A stretch of 64,000 bases of DNA, taken from NCBI GenBank assembly GCA_018136815.1, contig CM030938.1:3797448-3861447 (forward strand), given 5' to 3'. A program made the position numbers and the translations under genes. Every line of letters starts with the position of its first letter. Position 1 is the first letter of the stretch. This document shows positions 9,801-21,639 of this stretch, piece after piece. The notes beneath the pieces are model-generated. The model was not told where the DNA came from. It made no database searches and saw nothing but the letters and a program-made list of their open reading frames with translations. The stretch is from Isochrysis galbana. Lineage: Eukaryota; Haptophyta; Isochrysidales; Isochrysidaceae.

Positions 9801-11778
9801 GGAGCTCAAGGCCAGCGGGCTATGTAACGTTCATGGGGAAACATTCGGGATGACGCTGCTCACCCAAGTTTTTGGCGCAGCAGACCTACGTTCAATGAAA
9901 GGTGGCAATCGCAACGAACGCCGCTTTCAGCTGCACCCATATTGGTATCTCCATATGACCATATGAATATTTTCAAGTACTACTATGACCTTTCACGGCT
10001 GTGGGCGAAGCATTGAGCAGGGCGCAAGATTCGCACGTCGCGCAGCATCTGCTAGCCAAGCCCAACGTCGGAAATCTCTCGCCGACATCGCACCGGCCTT
10101 GTAGAGTGAGTCTTGCCGTCGTGTCACAGTGCCCTCTCGTCATGCTACTCATCGTGTATTGCTAAGCACTGGATCCTTGCGGAGCTCTACCTGTTGCGTC
10201 GGTCTCAACATCAATCTCTCAGTCCAGGCAACGTCTTCCCGCCACACGTCATACTTGCTGGGCGTGTTCCAACAGCACAGTCTCGTTCCGTCTCGCTCTG
10301 AAGCATTTTTCGTGTCATCGTTTCCACGGGCAGCTATTTATGTGCATTATTCCAATGAGGCATTGACATTATCGTGCCAAGTGTCTTCCAGACATCCTCA
10401 GAGTTCTCGAGTTGAGCCGCGCCGCTCGCCACTCACCGCTCAAGGCGGACATTTGCCCTCTGCACTGGTTCCGTGGGCCTGCATTCGGGTTGCCATGCTT
10501 GGCACGTGGGTTGCATCGGCACTTGGTCCCTAGTCTTCTCTTCCCTCTCCGTCAGTGCGGGCGCAGCACTTGCATGATGGCCTTCAGGGACGGCTAGGGC
10601 TTCCCTCGCGAGATGCCACTTCTCTATACCCCCTTTTGAATTATGACCATCCGAACAGTCAGTCCGCGATTTTCCCCGCGCGGCGGAGGCTATACATACA
10701 TGACCAATCGGATTTTCGTGGCCATGAGTTATCCGTGCTGCAGCTCGCAGCCCTGCGTGCTAGGCGACTGAGCTACGACGGGTCGTTGCCCTAGCGACAC
10801 GCGAGCTCCGTGGCTGTGCTTGGTGGGGTTTGCAACATGTGTGGGCTCGGTTCTCGCCCGGGGCGATCGAATCTAAGCGTTGCCACAGACCACAACGTGA
10901 TGTCGCCAAAGTTTGATCGCTTCTGCGCCCCCCAAACGATCTATTGGACGTGGACACCTACAGGTCGTCATTTGCTGGATGACACCGCCTATGACCTTTG
11001 GGCAGCGTTGCGGCCGTCCCCTTTGACCCATCAGTCGATTGTTATGAAACTTGTGCTGCATTTTGCTCGTTATTCGCATATTCATTTTATATTGTACTAC
11101 ATTATTCGCAATATGCAATTTGTATATAGAAGTAGAAGTACAATTATAATATGAGTTGCACACGCGCGATAAACGAGTGTTATCTCTTAATCGGCGACGC
11201 AGCCCTTGACCCTTGATTGAACTTGGGAGGTGCTGCACCATGCAGATGCCCGAGATAAGAGATAAGGTCTGTTTTCAATTATATGTATATGTCGAACACG
11301 CGATGACTACAGGCTCATAGGCAGAGGGCCGTTCGATCGAGCCGGCAGCTGACGCGGTCGTGAAAGGGTCGTTGATTGTTGCTTGCGGGAAGATGTCTGA
11401 CAGATCATAGTAAGAGTCGGGTCTGAGAGTGTCTGCCATCGGGCGCTACGAGCGGTGAGGTAGACTGAAGGTCGGAGGATTGTGACGCGTGGCGTCGGAG
11501 AGTAGAGACGAGGCTAGCTAGCGAGCTAGTGGAAGAGAGGGAGAATGAGAATGAGAGCTTCTTAGGTCCGAGGTAGACACGGGAGACTACAACGAGTGGA
11601 CTCAAAAAGTCTGAGGGCACAGAACCACACAAACTAAACCAAACGAGGCGAAAACTAAAACTAACCACACCTGGATGGACGGCCAGGCGTCGGCACCAGG
11701 GCAACTTAGCAACGCGCAGACATGCGACAGAGGGGTCGGCACAACGAGGGCAGACCTCGCTGGGGAGCTACGACCGAT
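9801..11778. other. Gene-free spacer
   Basis: Beyond the 3' end of the CCCH gene I see no open frame with family motifs or consistent splice signals, and no clear repeats. Confidence 0.35.
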
Positions 11779-12302
11779 GGACGAGAGACCAAGTTGTTCC
11801 GTCATACCGTCATATGACACTTGCCATGGAACTGAGTATGATGTCATACATCGTCTGATATCATATGATACTTGCTCCAAACATCTACACTTATAAACCC
11901 GCCATTATGATAAAAATCTTCTTACTCAGTACCAGTACTTAGAATCGGATGCTGCATGCTGCTGCTCGATGACTAACCATTTCAAGCTCCCACAGCGGCA
12001 CCCCTGGAGCGTCTCCACATGGCGCCGCCCCCACTCCACGGTCCACGGCGGTGTGACACTCGTCATCGCCGTCGTCGCCGCCGCCATCGTTGCTGCACAT
12101 CAGGTTGGCGGCCATGGGGGGGGGGAGGGGCTCGGAGCTGGGAGCGCCGGTATTTCCCGCGCCCGAACTTTTACTATTACTAGTAAAACTAGTTGAATTG
12201 TAGCCTCTAGTCTTGTCATATGACACTCAGTTCAGGTCTAGAGCAACTAATACTGAGATATCATATATGATATCATATATGACAGAACAACTCGGACGAG
12301 AG
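11779..12302. mobile_element. Mutator-like miniature TIR element with 9-base target duplication
   Basis: GGACGAGAG occurs at 11779–11787 and again at 12294–12302. Between them lies a 506-base segment whose ends are inverted repeats: AAGTTGTTCCGTCATA on the left and TATGACAGAACAACTC on the right. A second pair further in, GAACTGAG…TCATA and TCATATGACACTCAGTTC, is also inverted, with several ATATCATATATGAT palindromes. A 9-base duplication is typical of Mutator-like elements. There is no transposase inside. Confidence 0.6.
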
Positions 12303-12500
12303 AAGACAAAAGACGGGGCGCGGCGGAGGAGCCGCGGTTCCGCTTCGAGCACGTGGACACGGATTTGCAGCACAATGACTACGACTGCGGCGTCTGGGTC
12401 TGCTTGACCGCCGAGTGCGTGCTCGACGGGCGCCCGCTGCCCGCCGCGAATACGGTCAACATGCAGCTGCACCGCTGGCGCATTGCGCACACCATCATCT
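12303..12500 (+). pseudogene. Ulp1/SENP-type (C48) cysteine peptidase, C-terminal fragment
   Basis: The frame beginning near 12309 reads EEPRFRFEHVDTDLQHNDYD then CGVWVCLTAECVLDGRPLP. This is the Gln…Asp-Cys-Gly end of the Ulp1 catalytic site (oxyanion Gln, nucleophile Cys). The upstream His-Trp and Asp parts are absent, and no ATG precedes it. Mutator-like element TIR ends abut it on the left. Ulp1-like proteases are known cargo of some Mutator-like and other DNA transposons, so this may be transposon debris rather than a host deSUMOylase. After residue ~70 the frame loses any family resemblance. Confidence 0.55.
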
Positions 12501-12924
12501 GGACCAAGGAGCGGGTTGCTTGGGACCTAGCTCGGCATCAGAAAGCGTCGTGGCGGCTGAGGTGGGCACACAAAAGCTCGACCGCCAAGTGCAGCCTTGC
12601 TTGCACTTCTCATACTTGCGCTGCGAAAATAACACCATGTCCACCAGGATCTTGGCAGTGGCCTTGGCATCCCCTGGCTCCTTGGCGACCATATGTCGCA
12701 TTCATCCTAGATGATGCGATTTCCAGGCTCTTGTCTTCAGGTCCTTTCTCGCGCATCTCGTTCGAGTAGCTAGTTACCTGGCCTTTGGTGGGAAAGTGGC
12801 AAATGCTAGGAGTGGCAAGGCACAGCGCAACGTATTGTACGGCGTGAATCACCGGGGGTGGAGTGAAATTTAAAAAAAACGAACGCGAAGTAGATCGATC
12901 ATCGTTGCTTCTGACCGTAACCGT

Positions 12925-13320
12925 CTAGCCGGCCGCCTGGACTTCAGACTTGTAGCCTTTGAGCGCTTCGTTTGCCTCTAGCTGGTGAATAATATCGTTC
13001 AACACGCTATCGAAGGCGGACTTTAGCTCTTCTTCCTCCTTTTTGATCGTCTCTAGCGAGGGCGGCTCGTCCAAGGAGAAGAACGGAACACTGGTCGCGC
13101 CGGGTGCGATTGCCTTGACAAGCAAAGCGCCAATGTAGTCGGCAGCGCGCTTTGTGCACTCAAGAGAAGGGGGTGCATGCTTCTGGTGTTTTGGACAGTC
13201 CTTGGTGGCTTCCGAGTCGAGCAGGCGCTTCATGCTTACGACCGCATGAGTGGCTTCATCCGGAGCGGCGGCTCCCTTAACTAGAACTAGTACCTCGGCG
13301 CTACAAGAATCCTCATTCAT
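12925..13320 (-). CDS. Hypothetical protein, 131 aa
   Basis: An uninterrupted frame from ATG at 13320 to the stop at 12925. It starts MNEDSCSAEVLVLVKGAAAP and contains a probable C-terminal helix (LETIKKEEEELKSAFDSVLN). Five Cys residues and an even amino-acid mix suggest real coding. The bases just before the ATG (CTCCTTGCAG) look like a splice acceptor, so an upstream exon may add residues. I do not recognise the family. Confidence 0.45.
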   Translation of the reverse strand: MNEDSCSAEVLVLVKGAAAPDEATHAVVSMKRLLDSEATKDCPKHQKHAPPSLECTKRAADYIGALLVKAIAPGATSVPFFSLDEPPSLETIKKEEEELKSAFDSVLNDIIHQLEANEALKGYKSEVQAAG

Positions 13321-14248
13321 CTGCAAGGAGTACGCGGACGGTGAGCGCTGCAAGTCATACCTCTCCTTTTTGACCCTTGCTACCCCCACCAACCACCGCC
13401 CGTGTGGAGAGCCTTCTCGCGAGCTTGGGCGGTCTTTCTTTCCCTACATCCTACCTATCTACTCGTCAGCCAAAAGGAATAGTGCCACGTGAGGGTGTGT
13501 GTGGGGGGGGGGGCATTGCTCTAGGTGCTGCTTCCGCTCGCCCGGCGCTGCCCTCGCTCAGCCCAGCCACTGTCCCTCCCGGTCAGGAGACGTTGGCGCG
13601 CCTCTCCGCCCGCCTCTGTGGACGCATCTCCTCCCGCCTATGGGACGCCTGCGCGCCTTCGTACGGTGGGGTGGGGTGCAACCACCTGCTTTGGTTTGGC
13701 TGAAGAGGAGCGAGGGCGCGGTGAAAGGGCGGGACTGGCTGCGATGTCCCCTTTTCTGCGGTCAAATCGCATAATCGCATAGCCCTCGCAGTATTTGTGA
13801 TCATTCTCCTGTGAAAAAAAAAAGAATCCAAAAAACAAAAAAGACGCAGCTGCGCCTGCGCACATACATGCGGAATTACCATCTGAAACCTGCAAGTTTG
13901 TACTTTAATAAGGGGGTCCTTTAAGTAGAACTTATACCGTCCACATGGGGGGCACTTGCGAAAAAAACAACCAAACCTGAGGTTGCACCCTCTGGGTTGG
14001 TGGGTTGGTCGGAGGGTGGAGGCGGTTGGCGGGGCAGGTAGGTGGGGGGGGCCTGCGGAATCCTTGGTCACCCAGGGGAGGTGGAAAATAGTGGTTAAAA
14101 AGAGTGAGTGATCTGTGAGAGTGAGAGTGACCGGGCTACTGCGTATTACTGATACTGATACTGAGTGCGCGTTCGATAGTGGTGTAGTGGTGTGAGAGAT
14201 TGTAAAAGAGGAATTTCACCCGGTTCTATTGCGAAGGGAGCGCGGGCG

Positions 14249-16272
14249 ATGGCGTCGCTCTCCCTCATCTCGGCCGCCCTGGTCACCACGATGGTACCAG
14301 GGCCATACATGGTATGTGGCTGGGAGTGCTAAGTGCTAACCAACAAGATGCTTTACAAGTCTACAAGACTCCAATTCACTACGGGCTACGGGTCCCTAAT
14401 ACGTCCCTACTCACCTCCCGCCCCGTGTACGTAAATAGATGATGCTGCTGATAGGCAATAGAGAGTCGCAGAGGGGAGAGAAAGACGGAGCAGACCATAC
14501 GGCGGCGGCGGCGGCGGCGGGATGGGGCGGGTGGGTATTGCGCAGCTGGGAAGGGGTGGGGGGTGGGGGGGGCGGGACGGAAGGGGAAGGAGAGAGGGGA
14601 GGGGAAGGCAGAGGAAGGGGGCTGCTACCTGCTGCCGCAAGCTGCCCCGTCTCCGTGGTGCCCTCGCCTATCTGAACCCTCTCCGCCTTGCTTTGTGCAG
14701 CTGGAAGAGCTCGATTGGGACGAGATGGAGATGGGTGGAACGGAACGACCCCTGGGCTTGCTTGCGGCTCATGTGGGTGTTACTGGCTCCCATGGAGTTG
14801 CAAGCACTGTGCACGACTCACAGGCCGCTTTTGCAAGCCTCAAGCCGCTCTCGGCGTCCGTCAGCTTGAAGTCCTCCAGCTCCAATGTCGGTGCGGATGC
14901 TTTAGCACAAGTGGACAAGTACCTTTCAAGTGCTCGGCGAGGAATCAACGTTGCGGCGGAGAGCGCGCGAGCATTGCAACAGAACGGTACTTCTCAACCC
15001 ACAGCACAGAGGAATCCACACAGGCGGCGATCCAGAGAAGCCAGTCACTGTGCCAAACCACTAGCAAACAGGAGAAGATTTGTTTTTGAACTTGTGCAAG
15101 ACGATGAATGCGACGACAAATTGGAACCGCCCGGAGCATCATTTAAGGAGGAGTCTGCGGATGCGTTTTGTCTTTGCAGCTTGAGAGGCCAGCTGTTGAC
15201 AATGTTGTGTTGTGTTTTGTTTTTGGCGTACGTGTTTGCTACCAATGCCTTATCGCACCGGCCGAAGCCGTTGCGGAATACCACAAGGGCGGATAGACCT
15301 TCGCCGGGTGTGAAGCAGGCCCCGATGAGCATAGAATCAGAGGCACCGGCTCCGCCAGAGCCATGGCTCCCGCCTTCTGTGCTGCAGTCGCCATCATCTG
15401 AGCTTACTTCATTCTTGCCGATGTCACATGCTCCAACAACACTAGAAGCCGTTGCTAGAATTAATGCTGACTTCCGGGATGGTCGACGGGGTGACGATCC
15501 CAAAGCAATTGGCATCATCATGCATCAATGGGACGGCGCAGCTGATTTTGACAGTGGGAAGCTGTGGCGTATGTGCGTCCACGATTGCTTCCAGCAGACG
15601 GGGTGGGGGAAACGCATCACCAATGGGCGTGTATCCGCTAGCATCATTTTCCAGAGAATGCGAGAGCATCCTCTCCGGCACGGTATTCGGATTGCCACCA
15701 TGTTTGGCGGGCAAGCTGGAAGGGGGGGCATTCTGTTTGACCCGCAGTTGGCGCCAATCGACTGCATGTTCCAAGGCGACGGTGGCACCATCGACTACGA
15801 TGACCCAAGCCACCCTGGTTGCCCTCCACAAAACATGTTTTGCAGACGGTCCACCTATGTTCCTATTACGCCCGCTGGAAGCAACCCACGATGTGCATTC
15901 GCGGCCGATGAGCTTGCAGAGGTTCTCGACCATTTTGAGCACGAGGGTGCCCACTGGCCCCATCAAGACAATGATCCGACCAAAATGCTCACTGGACCCA
16001 ACGAAGTGGTTTTGAACTCGAACCGGCTGAATCAGCTGTTGCCACATTCCATCCAGGCCTTCTTCGTCTTCAAAGGCATGGGGCGCATCACATGGCTTGC
16101 CGAAGGCAGAGGAGGTCAGGCCATTCCTGTCGATACCGTAAACGTACACAAGCGCTTCTTGAAGGAGTACCAATTGAGTGACGCTGAAGTGCCTCTCGTG
16201 GAATTCGATCCTAATGATTGGGAGGAGCCTTTTTCCCTTTTTTCCTTGCCAGGTGCGCCAGCCTCGGCATAA
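14249..16272 (+). CDS. Type II single-pass membrane protein of unknown function
   Basis: The main exon starts after the acceptor CTTTGTGCAG at 14701 and runs to TAA at 16272. A candidate first exon 14249–14311 (MASLSLISAALVTTMVPGPY) with donor GTATGT joins in phase 0, giving 544 residues. If that exon is wrong, the first ATG is at 14725. Residues ~186–203 (LLTMLCCVLFLAYVFA) form one membrane segment, preceded by a basic/acidic cytosolic part and followed by a Pro-rich stalk. The ~300-residue outer domain, probably lumenal, has eight Cys and motifs such as IGIIMHQWDGAADF, WRMCVHDCFQQTGWGKRI, QGDGGTIDYDD and FEHEGAHWPHQDND. The layout is that of Golgi enzymes, but no glycosyltransferase signature is visible, so I give no function. 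Confidence 0.72.
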
Positions 16273-18525
16273 AGTATCGGCGCCGATGCATGATTGAGCG
16301 GCTAGCCACGCTTGGAAGAGGCGAATGCACCTGTGTGGTGTCGGCTCGGGTCTCGGCGGCAATATGTAGGGCGCGAGGATGAAGAGAAGGGCTATAGATC
16401 GGCAGTGCCGCTTACTTGTTTGAGGCTCATCGATTGGCTGCCTCGCGAACAACCTTGCGAGAATGCAGATTTTTTCCCAACACTCTCGACCCTCCGCAGC
16501 CGCGTGATGATGAGGCGTCGACGTGCGGTTTGACGGGCCGATCAATAGCCCCTCTCTAGCTACAAGCGAGACCACACACATATTTATTGAGTTCGTGATC
16601 GGCTTCAAGCTCGTATGATCATGGACAATTTTTTTCCGCTGAGGCGTTTTGTGGCACAAATAAAAAAAGACATATGCAGTGTGAAAAAGTCCCCTTTCTT
16701 GTCTTCTGCCCCCATCTAGAATTTCCCTTTATCTTAAGCGCCTTTACGGCAGCATTCTCAATTTCAATTGAGTTAATCACTACCTCCGTTCCAAAGCAAA
16801 ACTAAGGATGCAGAAAATGTCAGCGAGCCAGATCAAGGCTGATCTCACCTCTTGGAGACTTGGAGATTACCTGCGAAGGCGCGCCGGCAGATAGCGCGGA
16901 ACGCGGTTCTTGCTGGGAGCTCATGGAGCTTCCCTCAGGACCCAAGTTGGAACTGACTACGGGCATGGCGAACGACGTACGGAGGGCGCGGAAGTGCGGA
17001 AGGAGGCTTGTGGGGGGGGGGGGGGGGCAGGCGACTGGGTGTGGCTCAGGCGCGTGCTTGGCTGGTATTGACTCGTTGACTCGGGGTATAGACTCGGAAA
17101 TTCAGGGGACTCGCTGGGGAACGCGGAGGGACTCGACGAAGTTGCTACAAAAACACTCACGAGAAACCAATAAACCAACGACCTTGGACTCAGAAAGCTA
17201 ACGTACACACTCCGGAATCATACATCATACATACGGATGAACAAACCCCTCCCGCGCGGCGAAGGCTGAGGTCGCGATCGCTCGTCATGCGCGAAAAAAA
17301 AAACGAAAGAGAGCGCAAACTATGCAAACGAAGGGTTCGAAGTATCATTAAAGTGAAGCTCGTCGGTCGTTGGCTGAAGCCAACGCGGAGCCGCCGCCCA
17401 CCCGGAGACACGCAGGAGGAAGGGGGGAAACGATCACCGGGGGATGGCGCGGGCCACCGGACCATATCTAAGCCCTTCAACCCTATCCCCCTAGTAGTTT
17501 ACTGGGGGAGTCGCCTGATGGCGGGGGGGGAAGGGCCGGGGGAGTGGGGGTGTAGGTGTAGGAAGTTTTTGCTGCGTGAGAAGGCAAAGCAGAGGGGCCA
17601 CGGCCGCGTGTGCGGTGAGACTATAAATAAACTATAAACTATTAAAAGGTTTATATAATTAGGAGTAGCATGAGCACTCTGCCACACGCCGTGCAAGTAG
17701 AGGAAATCTTCTTCTTGCTTCTTGTGAATGTCATAATATACAAGTATGGGCATGTGGCATGTGGATGAGCGACAACAGAGCCGCAATGGCATGTCGCATG
17801 TCTGGTGTTCATGGGTCAAAACACAGCTGACATGCAAATACGGTGGAGAAGGGTGTTAGGTGTTAGACCTCATCGTTGGTGAGAGTAGCTGATCTAACAC
17901 TTTCAGGAAAAATATACTACTACCGGTTATTGTTGTGGGCGATAATAGATTGTGATAGAGAACAACCCGTCTTCAATCAGGGCTCGCATCGGCTTGTCGG
18001 GCAACAACGCCGACTGGCACATCCCTCATGAAGATCTGGGAGGAGGGGCGGCGGCGTGGCATCATTAACAATGGCGAGAAATGAGTAGGCTGTGGTTACT
18101 CTGACGACGCGGAGCTCTCCCGCTTGACACGACGGCAACGCCCATGGGATGCGGTGGGGGTGAATATGAGGTGTGTGTCTGTCCCAACGTTGAATGCGGC
18201 CATGTCTGTCATGCACTTTGATTGGCCCCCATGTGTGCATCGCGCACTTAGCACCGCTGGTGACAGTGGATGCGCCCAACTGTCTTTCCTTCCAGCAGTC
18301 CCGCCCAGGCGCGCGCCGGTGGCTGTCCTCGAGCTGCATCTCGCAAATCACAGCTTCGGATCACGACAACCACCCTGAGCTGTTGCATGCACCTCCCACC
18401 TCATAGCACGTACCGCGCAGCGCAGCACTGGCGAGGCGGCGTGAGCCATGCCGCAATCGCGGGGCCGCTCAGGCGACCCGCCCTTGTGCGCCGGCGAGCG
18501 GACGCCGCTGCGAAAAGCGAGAATC
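16273..18525. other. Gene-free spacer
   Basis: No gene seen. Holds a poly-G tract at about 17011–17027 and several ACTCGGAAT-like short direct repeats near 17070–17130. Confidence 0.35.
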
Positions 18526-19287
18526 TCAAAGACGCTTGCCCGCATCGTACCATGATTGGACACCAATCTTAGCAGCTGCCTTAGATGGAGGCTCCCATCC
18601 CGGCGGCGGCACCCACTGCTCGCGCGGGGGCGGCGGCTTGGCGCGCCCAGCCATGCGGTGCAGACCCACGGTCACCTTACCCGTATATGCCGGCACGAAT
18701 GGCTTGGGTTTGGCCGGAGTATCTTGAGTGCTGGCAGCTGCACCACCCCCGGTGAAGATAGAGACGATCTTCTCGAAGAAGTTCCCGGCCTCCTTGGGCT
18801 TGGGGGCGGGTGGGACGTTGTCGGTCTTGGCGTCGGGCGTCAGCCGGTCTCCTCGGTCGTACCACGAGACCACCGGCTTCTTAGGCGGCTTCCAGTCCGG
18901 TGGCGGCACCCACTGCTCGCGCGGTGGCTGCGGCTTGGCGCGCCCTGCCATGCGGTGGAGGCCGACGGTGACCTTGCCGGTGTAGGCTGGCTTGAACGCG
19001 GGCTCTGGCGCAGACGGTGCGGAAGTCGGCGCTTCCACCGTCAGAGTGGATGACGAGGGAGGTGAAGATGATGAGGAGGAGGAGGAGGAAGAGGCCTGCT
19101 GGGTGTAAGCAATAGCGCCGCCTGAGAGAAGGAGGGCTGCGGCTCCTGCGAGCACCTGCGCCTGGCTAGGGTCGACCTCGACGAGGCAGGTGGGAGAGAC
19201 CGAGACGCGACGTGTGTGCACGGCCGGCGCGGGCGCCAGCTGCAGCGCGCTCGAGCCGAGGAGAAGCGCGGAGCAGAGAGGGAGCAT
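18526..19287 (-). CDS. Plastid-targeted protein with two copies of a ~50-residue module
   Basis: One exon, 253 residues. The N-terminus (MLPLCSALLLGSSALQLAPA) is a signal peptide with a cleavage-like Ala-Leu step, followed by a basic/Ser stretch, which fits the bipartite leader of complex red plastids. Residues ~45–61 (VLAGAAALLLSGGAIAY) could be a membrane anchor, followed by a poly-Ser linker. Two near-identical modules follow at residues 100–149 and 199–253: PAYTGKVTVGLHRMAGRAKP, then PPREQWVPPPxW, ending SWYDxGxRL. They are separated by an amphipathic helix (NFFEKIVSIF). The module is short, basic and Trp/Pro-rich. I know no named domain that matches. A thylakoid or stromal role is inference only. 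Confidence 0.75.
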   Translation of the reverse strand: MLPLCSALLLGSSALQLAPAPAVHTRRVSVSPTCLVEVDPSQAQVLAGAAALLLSGGAIAYTQQASSSSSSSSSSPPSSSTLTVEAPTSAPSAPEPAFKPAYTGKVTVGLHRMAGRAKPQPPREQWVPPPDWKPPKKPVVSWYDRGDRLTPDAKTDNVPPAPKPKEAGNFFEKIVSIFTGGGAAASTQDTPAKPKPFVPAYTGKVTVGLHRMAGRAKPPPPREQWVPPPGWEPPSKAAAKIGVQSWYDAGKRL

Positions 19288-19599
19288 TGCGCTGCGAGTA
19301 GGAGAGAGCAGAGAAGAGAGTCGGTCGTGCTGAGGCGTGCCCCATGAATCTCTCCACACTTTTAGGCGATTTATTCTTTATACGACGCGGGCCTCTTGCT
19401 GTCTCCTCCTCGCCCATCTCTCTTCTGCTACAACGACCACTCTCTTCTCTCTTCACTGTCCTTTCTCCTCCAGAGGTCAAGACTTCGATGTTTCCCAGCT
19501 TTTCAACTTCCGCCGGCCGTTCCTTCTCTCCTCTGTCCCTCTCTTCTACACTCTACTTTCGTTCTGCTCTCACCGCGGCCCTCGGGGGCTCTGGCTCTC

Positions 19600-19738
19600 T
19601 TCCTCTTCTCCCCCCCCTTCTCTCTCTTCTCTCCTGCGGCCCGCTCTCTCTCTCTCGGGGGGGGGGGGGGGAGGGGCTGCATCTCTCGCTGCATCTCCCT
19701 CTCTCCCCCCCCTCTCTCTCTCTCTCCCTCCCTCCCTC

Positions 19739-19769
<31 letters not shown>

Positions 19770-19790
19770 CCCCCCCCCCCCCCCCTGCGG
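19600..19790. repeat. CT microsatellite and poly-C/poly-G tracts
   Basis: Long (CT)n and TCTCTCCC runs with a 14-base poly-G at ~19658 and a poly-C tract at ~19771–19785. Apparent Ser/Leu or Arg/Glu proteins read from it are artefacts of the repeat. Confidence 0.75.
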
Positions 19791-20584
19791 GTCTCTTCTC
19801 TCCCTTCGTCGACCACTTCTTCACGTACTTACTCCCTCGATCCAATCTCGATCACCCCGCGGCTGGGGAATGAATCCAGAGAGAGAGTCGAAACCTCGCG
19901 CGCCCTCCGCGTCTTTTAATTTCTGCCGACGGAGGATTGGGTAAAGATGCGAGTAGTACTTTTAAGTAGGTCAGATATAAGGACATTTTTTTAATTTAGA
20001 GGCTTGCGCTTCGCAGCTTCGCAGAGCGGCCCGCTTCGCAGAGTGCCCCCCCTTCCCATGGCTCCCAGAGCCCTCCCCAATTCCCAAAGCAGGCCTAAGC
20101 TGGCACCTGGCACCTGGGCACTTAACTATCCATATCCAGGCCCACGAGATCTCCGCGCCAGAAACCGCGAAGGAGCCCGGTCACTCACTATGGGGATGCG
20201 GAGGGCACCACCAGCTACAATGGGTAGGGCGGTCAAACAGCTATTTTAACTTCTAAGGGTGAAAATTGACCAAGTCAAGATTGAGGATTCATTACGAGAT
20301 TTTTGGATATGGTGACCGGAGAGGTGTAACTAGCACATATCCGGTGCCCTTTGGGCCCTAGACCTAGACCCCCACGATAGTAGCCCCCACAGCGATGCGT
20401 AACCAGAAAACGCGCAAATTGGCTAGAAATCACTATCGCGGAGGGCCGACGTCCGACGCGAGCGCGGGCGAGCGTCAGGCCGCTAATCGACGCGTCCCCG
20501 GCGCAGCGTGCCTCGGCCAGCCACAGCCATGCGCGTAGGCTGCCAGGAGCGCCTCCTACTGCCCCCCATGCCCATGCCCGCCGC

Positions 20585-20926
20585 CGCCTCATCGCAAATC
20601 GCCCCCTCGCGTCCCTCGCTAGCGCGCCAACGGAGGGGTCCCGGAGCGCCCGAGTTAGGCGTGCGCCCGGGCGCGCTGCGAAAGCTTTCTTCGCCATCAG
20701 CCCGGTGTCCGGGCCAGCCAGGACATTGAATGAGCAGAATCCGCCGCGCCAGCGACGCCAATCGCGCCAGCCGCGCGCCGGTGCCTCGTCGCAATCCACC
20801 CCCGGCGGCATTCAAACGCGCTCACGCACGGCCCCGAGGGGCCCGGAGCGCCCAACTCGGAGCCGCGACCGGGCGCGCTGCGAGGCCCTTCTTGCTCATT
20901 AGCCCGGTGTGCGGGCCAGCCAAGGC
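20585..20926. repeat. Imperfect tandem duplication, unit about 200 bases
   Basis: Copies at about 20585–20722 and 20785–20926 share CGGAGCGCCC, GGGCGCGCTGCGA and the ending ATYAGCCCGGTGTSCGGGCCAGCCA (20 of these bases in order at both ends). It lies just downstream of the acidic-protein gene. Confidence 0.6.
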
Positions 20927-20934
20927 ACCAAATG

Positions 20935-21639
20935 TCAAAGTGCCGCCGGGACGGCGCCGGGTGTGTCGGGCGTCTTCTCTCCCTTCTCCTCCGTCTTATC
21001 CTCCTCACCTTCCTCCTCCTTTTGGTTCGCCTCGGTAGGAGCGGGCGCCTCGGCGGTATCGGCCTCCTCCTCCTTCTCCTCCTCGAGCTGCGTGGCCTCT
21101 TCCAGCTGCGTGGCCTCCTCGAACCGAGTCAAGACTTCTCCGGCTGGTGCGTCGGACGCAGCCGTCTTCTCCTTCTCCATCTTCTCCGTCTTCTCCGTCT
21201 TCTCCGTCTTCTCCTCCTCCTCGGCTTCCTTGTCCTCGGTGAGAGCGAGCGCGTGGGCGGTCTCGACCTCCTCCTCCATCGACTCGGCTGGCTCCTCGAC
21301 CTCCGCAACCGGGGCGATGGGAAGAAGGCCTGGAGCGTCCGACGCACAGGTCTCGTTCTTCTCTTCTCCTCCCACAGACCCGGAGTCCTCGTCGGTGGTG
21401 GTGGTGGTGGCCTCCTCGGTCGGAGAAAGGGCCTCCTCCTCGGTATCAGGAACGCGGACGAGCTCCGCCTCCTCCGCCGCGCCCTTGGAGCAGGAGGAGG
21501 AACGAGTCGTGCGAGCAGCGCTTGCGCTCGGTGTCCAGTCGACAGGTGGCCGTGTCGAGCGAGTCGAACGAAACCAGCGAGCAGGAGCACGAGAGGAGAG
21601 GACGGAGGACCGTACGGATGCGCGCCGAGTCGCCACCAT
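20935..21639 (-). CDS. Acidic low-complexity protein, copy A of an inverted duplicate
   Basis: One exon, 234 residues, start ATG at 21639 (MVATRRASVRSSVLSSRAPA). The first ~60 residues are Arg/Ser-rich and resemble an organelle leader. The rest is very acidic with Glu/Lys repeats (EKTEKTEKTEKMEKEKT) and duplicated EEATQLEEATQLEE. No known domain. The copy at 30229–30933 is also 234 residues long and nearly identical, differing by single substitutions, one EKT unit and the last ~15 residues. Both frames are open, which argues for selection or a recent duplication. Confidence 0.6.
   Translation of the reverse strand: MVATRRASVRSSVLSSRAPARWFRSTRSTRPPVDWTPSASAARTTRSSSCSKGAAEEAELVRVPDTEEEALSPTEEATTTTTDEDSGSVGGEEKNETCASDAPGLLPIAPVAEVEEPAESMEEEVETAHALALTEDKEAEEEEKTEKTEKTEKMEKEKTAASDAPAGEVLTRFEEATQLEEATQLEEEKEEEADTAEAPAPTEANQKEEEGEEDKTEEKGEKTPDTPGAVPAAL

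Noticed and set aside
15442-16659. 405-residue open frame on the minus strand
   Set aside because: It lies antisense to the membrane-protein exon, whose codon usage, membrane segment and motifs are far more protein-like, and the antisense frame has no recognisable domain.
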